Assembly: GCA_034431815.1 (NCBI GenBank)
Contig: DAOUCS010000064.1
Coordinates: forward strand, 1 to 15,260
DNA from: HRBIN29 sp034431815
GTDB lineage: Bacteria; Chloroflexota; Dehalococcoidia; Tepidiformales; Tepidiformaceae
DNA: 15,260 nucleotides
Direction: 5' to 3'
Shown here: piece by piece, positions 12,917 through 15,260 of the stretch
Numbering within the stretch: the stretch's first letter is position 1
Layout of the letters: every line of letters begins with the position of its first letter
Notes under the pieces: model-generated
Databases searched by the model: none
The model's input: only the letters and a program-made list of their open reading frames with translations
Told to the model about the DNA's origin: nothing
Position numbers and translations under genes: made by a program

Positions 12917-13942
12917 TCATTCCTGCGAAGCTGCGGGCTTCCGTGCCGTCACCGTGCTGTTCTGTTCGCCCAGGGGTCCGCACCAGGTCTCCCGGAAGCC
13001 GGCTGCCTCCAGCATGGCAGCAATCTCGCGGCGCGTCCTGTTCCGTCCGCCCAGCAGCGCCATCGTTAGGCCGGAAACCGACGGGTGATCCGGCCCTGTC
13101 AGATCGTCAGCGAGCATCGGTTCGGTCACGACGATCACGCCCCCGGGCTCGAGCGCGTCGTAGCACGCTGCCAGGATGCGTGCACAGTCGTCGTCTTCCC
13201 AGTCGTGCAGGATGCTGGAAAGGAGCAGCACGTCGTGCCCCCGCGGGAGGGGGTCCTCGAAGAACGAACCGGTTACGAAGGTGACACGTCCCGAGAGGCC
13301 TGCCTGCTCGATGTTCTCCCGCGCGATGGCGTCGACGCCAGGGAGGTCGAAGATCGTCGCCTCGAGGTGCGAATGCGCGCGCAGGATGGCGATGGTGTAC
13401 CCGCCCGGTCCCCCGCCAACGTCGAGCAGCCTCCGGAAGGGCGCGAAGTCCACGGTCCGCACGAGTGCTTCGCCGCCGTGGACGGCATTCGCAAGCATCC
13501 CTTCGGCGAACCAGCGCTGCTCCTCGGGCGAAAAGCCGGCGAACATGTGGTGCTGGCCGGCCGGGGTCCAGGGTTGGCCGGTGGCAAGGGCGGTGTCCAG
13601 ATGACCGATGGCTTCGTAGAAACCGTCGAAGAGGAGCGCTCGCCCGCCGACGTACCGGGGGCTGCTTTTCACGAGGAAATGGGAGGCCGCGGGCGTATTG
13701 CGCCAGCGGCCGTCGGGGCCGCGCTCGATGAGCCGCTGCGCGGCGAGGAACGCCAGCAGTGTCGGATACACCCGCGGAGCCAAGCCGAAGCGCTCCGCGA
13801 CCTCCTCCGTGCTCAGCGCGCGCTCTTCGAGCAGGTCGAAGAGACCGATGCGCAGGCAGAACGCGAGCGTCCGCGCCCGAACGGCACCGTCCTGCAAGGC
13901 GTAGATCCGCAGCTGTTCGGCCCGCAGCGCAGCCTCGTCCAT
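12917..13942 (-). CDS. SAM-dependent O-methyltransferase (acetylserotonin/hydroxyneurosporene OMT-like)
   Basis: A 341-residue class I methyltransferase of the plant/bacterial small-molecule O-methyltransferase family. Residues 1-100 form the N-terminal winged-helix dimerisation domain (GAVRARTLAFCLRIGLFDLL, then TEEVAERFGLAPRVYPTLLAFL). The catalytic domain has motif I DVGGGPGG (174-181), the SAM-ribose acidic FDLPGV (198-203), GSFFEDPLP (225-233), and the catalytic LHDWEDDD with His246 as general base. EPGGVIVVTEPML precedes the last strands. Full length. It transfers a methyl group from SAM to a hydroxyl of a small molecule, perhaps a quinone, carotenoid or polyketide; the substrate cannot be predicted. 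ATG 13942 lies only 40 bases from the divergent GTG of the phosphodiesterase-like gene, so the two share a very compact promoter region. No cofactor-biosynthesis cluster surrounds it. Confidence 0.88.
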   Translation of the reverse strand: MDEAALRAEQLRIYALQDGAVRARTLAFCLRIGLFDLLEERALSTEEVAERFGLAPRVYPTLLAFLAAQRLIERGPDGRWRNTPAASHFLVKSSPRYVGGRALLFDGFYEAIGHLDTALATGQPWTPAGQHHMFAGFSPEEQRWFAEGMLANAVHGGEALVRTVDFAPFRRLLDVGGGPGGYTIAILRAHSHLEATIFDLPGVDAIARENIEQAGLSGRVTFVTGSFFEDPLPRGHDVLLLSSILHDWEDDDCARILAACYDALEPGGVIVVTEPMLADDLTGPDHPSVSGLTMALLGGRNRTRREIAAMLEAAGFRETWCGPLGEQNSTVTARKPAASQE

Positions 13943-13982
13943 CGACCCGATCGTCTCGGCCCTCGCGCGTTAACACAACCGC

Positions 13983-14960
13983 GTGCATCGTATCCGTGTG
14001 GAGGCGAGCGAGGAGTCGCTGTTCCGCGTCGCCTGTCGCGGGCGGGCGGCGGTGCTCGCCTGCCACCAGGGGCGGCTGCGCGAAGGCGACCCGCCAAACG
14101 CCCTCGGCAGCATCGCGGCATGCGCGGCCGCCGGAGCCCTGCGGGTCGAAGTCGACGTAACGTTTACGGCCGACGACGTCCCCGTGCTCAGTCACGACGA
14201 AGTGTTCGTCGTGGGGGGGCGCAGGGTCCCCGCTCGAGCCGTCTCCTCGGACGAGGTTCCCGGGTTGCCGCGGCTCGCTGAGGCGGTAGCGCTCCTCGCC
14301 GGTCACGGCTGTGTGCTCCAGGTCGACCTGAAGCGGCGGGGACCGATGACGCCTGGAGAGGCGCGAGCGCTGGCGGAGGTGCTCCGACCCCTGGGCGCAC
14401 ACGCCATCGTCGGTACGCAGGCCCACTGGAACCTGCGCATGCTCGCTCGGGAGGGGCTGACGGTCGCGTTCGACCCCACGTTGCACTTCCGCTACGTGCC
14501 GCTCTCTGCGCCGAGGTGGTGGACGGCCGGCGTTCCCCGGCGCACCGGGGTCTGGGGATTCCGGGACGAAGCGGCATTCGCCGGCGACCGCGGCTGGAGT
14601 TTCGAGCGATACCTCGCTACGCGTCTCGACGACCTGTTGGCGCTCACGCCGGGCTGCGTGGAGCTGATGGTCGACATCGGAACCGTCCTCCGCATCGGCG
14701 AGCTCGGCATCTCGCTCGGTAGTGAGCTCGCCCAGCGGGGCGTCGCGCTGGCAGCTTGGACGGTTCGGCACTTCCGCGGACACGAGACTGTCGCCCTTGT
14801 GTGCCGGCTTCTCGAGCTCGGGGCGACGACCATCATTACCGACGTTCCCTTGGAGATCGGAACGGCGATGCGAGCGGCCGCCGCCCCGGCCGATCACGCC
14901 GGTGCAACGGGTTCTCCCCCCGCGGTTCCCGGTTCCCCCGCTGCGGACTGCCGAACCTGA
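13983..14960 (+). CDS. Glycerophosphodiester phosphodiesterase-like protein with altered active site
   Basis: A 325-residue protein with the GDPD TIM-barrel plan; active relatives cleave glycerophosphodiesters to glycerol 3-phosphate and an alcohol. Retained are His28 on the first strand (ACHQG), the metal pair Glu56/Asp58 in RVEVDVTFTADDVPVLSHDE, His71 in that SHDE, and the closing AAWTV and TTIITDVPLEIG. Changed are the HR pair (Gln29 instead of Arg), the PEN motif (PPNA at 37-40 instead of PENT) and the third metal ligand (VDLK with Asp115 instead of the usual E in IELK). No signal peptide is evident, so probably cytoplasmic. The GTG at 13983 is the first available start; there is no Shine-Dalgarno and only 40 bases to the divergent methyltransferase gene. 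Activity may be shifted or lost. The last 30 residues are Pro/Ala-rich and probably disordered. Confidence 0.8.
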   Translation: MHRIRVEASEESLFRVACRGRAAVLACHQGRLREGDPPNALGSIAACAAAGALRVEVDVTFTADDVPVLSHDEVFVVGGRRVPARAVSSDEVPGLPRLAEAVALLAGHGCVLQVDLKRRGPMTPGEARALAEVLRPLGAHAIVGTQAHWNLRMLAREGLTVAFDPTLHFRYVPLSAPRWWTAGVPRRTGVWGFRDEAAFAGDRGWSFERYLATRLDDLLALTPGCVELMVDIGTVLRIGELGISLGSELAQRGVALAAWTVRHFRGHETVALVCRLLELGATTIITDVPLEIGTAMRAAAAPADHAGATGSPPAVPGSPAADCRT

Positions 14961-14997
14961 GCAGTAGGGAGGACGGACCGCGGAAGGGAGAGCGAAC

Positions 14998-15183
14998 GTG
15001 AACCCGCTGAAGACAACGCTCGGGAGAGTGCGCGGCCGCATCAGGGGAGGAGTTGGCGAAGGCGGCCAGAGCCTCGCGGAGTACGCCCTCATCCTCGCTT
15101 TCGTCGCCCTTGCTGCCGTCACCGCCCTTGCCACGCTCGGGAACGCAATCGCCGACTCGCCGGGCTTCGACCTGTTCCGGTAG
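14998..15183 (+). CDS. flp: Flp-family type IVb pilin
   Basis: A 61-residue Flp pilin. A basic leader of 23 residues ends in GEGG, followed by QSLAEYALILAFVALAAVTAL. Prepilin-peptidase cleavage after the Gly gives a mature chain with Glu5-Tyr6, the exact type IVb signature, then a single hydrophobic helix and a short tail ending GFDLFR. It is the major subunit type of Flp/Tad adhesion pili. The GTG at 14998 has GGAAGGGAG about seven bases upstream. It is 37 bases after the phosphodiesterase-like gene on the same strand, and 3.8 kb from the other Flp-like pilin, which is on the opposite strand. It has the canonical Gly at -1 that the other pilin lacks, so this may be the functional major pilin. 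Bases 15184-15260 after it hold no gene that I can see. Confidence 0.87.
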   Translation: MNPLKTTLGRVRGRIRGGVGEGGQSLAEYALILAFVALAAVTALATLGNAIADSPGFDLFR

Positions 15184-15260
15184 GCCTGCCTCGGCGAAGC
15201 CGCCGGCGCCTGCGCACGGGGCCGCGCGAGGTAAACGCTTCGCGCCGCCCGAAGTATCGG

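Noticed and set aside
13107..15134. 675-residue open frame on the - strand over the phosphodiesterase-like and methyltransferase genes
   Set aside because: Rich in Arg/Pro/Ala, no domain pattern, overlaps two genes with clear motifs.

Overview
This is a GC-rich, gene-dense bacterial chromosome segment (one counted 60-base stretch in merA is 77% GC). GTG starts and short or overlapping gene junctions are common. Gene content fits a GC-rich Gram-positive-type or Chloroflexota-like bacterium: a fumarase resembling the actinobacterial form, a two-subunit NDP-forming acyl-CoA synthetase, a Flp/Tad pilus locus and an ECF sigma factor paired with a small partner. The phylum is an inference; no rRNA or other marker settles it.

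Left part (1-4440). The 3' part of maf, then yjbQ and fumC, run on the + strand and are joined by stop/start overlaps. Convergent to them, on the - strand, lies a beta-alpha operon for an NDP-forming acyl-CoA synthetase. It has a recognisable sigma70-type promoter at 4412-4440 and a 14-bp palindrome at the predicted transcription start.

Mercury region (4441-7690, + strand). A textbook MerR-type promoter (19-bp spacer filled by a perfect dyad) sits directly against the merR start codon. It is followed by merR, a membrane-anchored thioredoxin-like gene, a CcdA-type membrane electron carrier and merA. No merT, merP or merC is present. The thioredoxin/CcdA pair is visibly lower in GC than its flanks. 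This looks like a non-standard mer operon in which a thiol-disulfide relay replaces the usual mercury uptake proteins. It is the best candidate here for an under-described system.

Middle (7796-8890). A PRISE-type (progesterone 5-beta-reductase/iridoid synthase-like) short-chain reductase. Its 3' end abuts a truncated cpaB.

Pilus region (8890-12290, - strand). Read in transcription order: ECF sigma factor, overlapping small sigma-partner-like protein, a long hairpin, a 53-residue Flp-like pilin, TadE-like, TadG-like and CpaB. CpaB homology stops where the reductase gene begins, and its frame runs on antisense through that gene. tadZ, tadA, tadB and tadC are absent from the window. A second, canonical Flp pilin is at the right edge on the + strand (14998-15183).

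Right part (12291-15260). A small two-helix membrane protein with an unusual three-codon leader, tRNA-Lys(CTT) with encoded CCA, an O-methyltransferase, and divergently from it a glycerophosphodiester phosphodiesterase-like protein with several altered active-site residues. After the last pilin (15184-15260) I see no gene. I found no CRISPR array, insertion sequence or rRNA.
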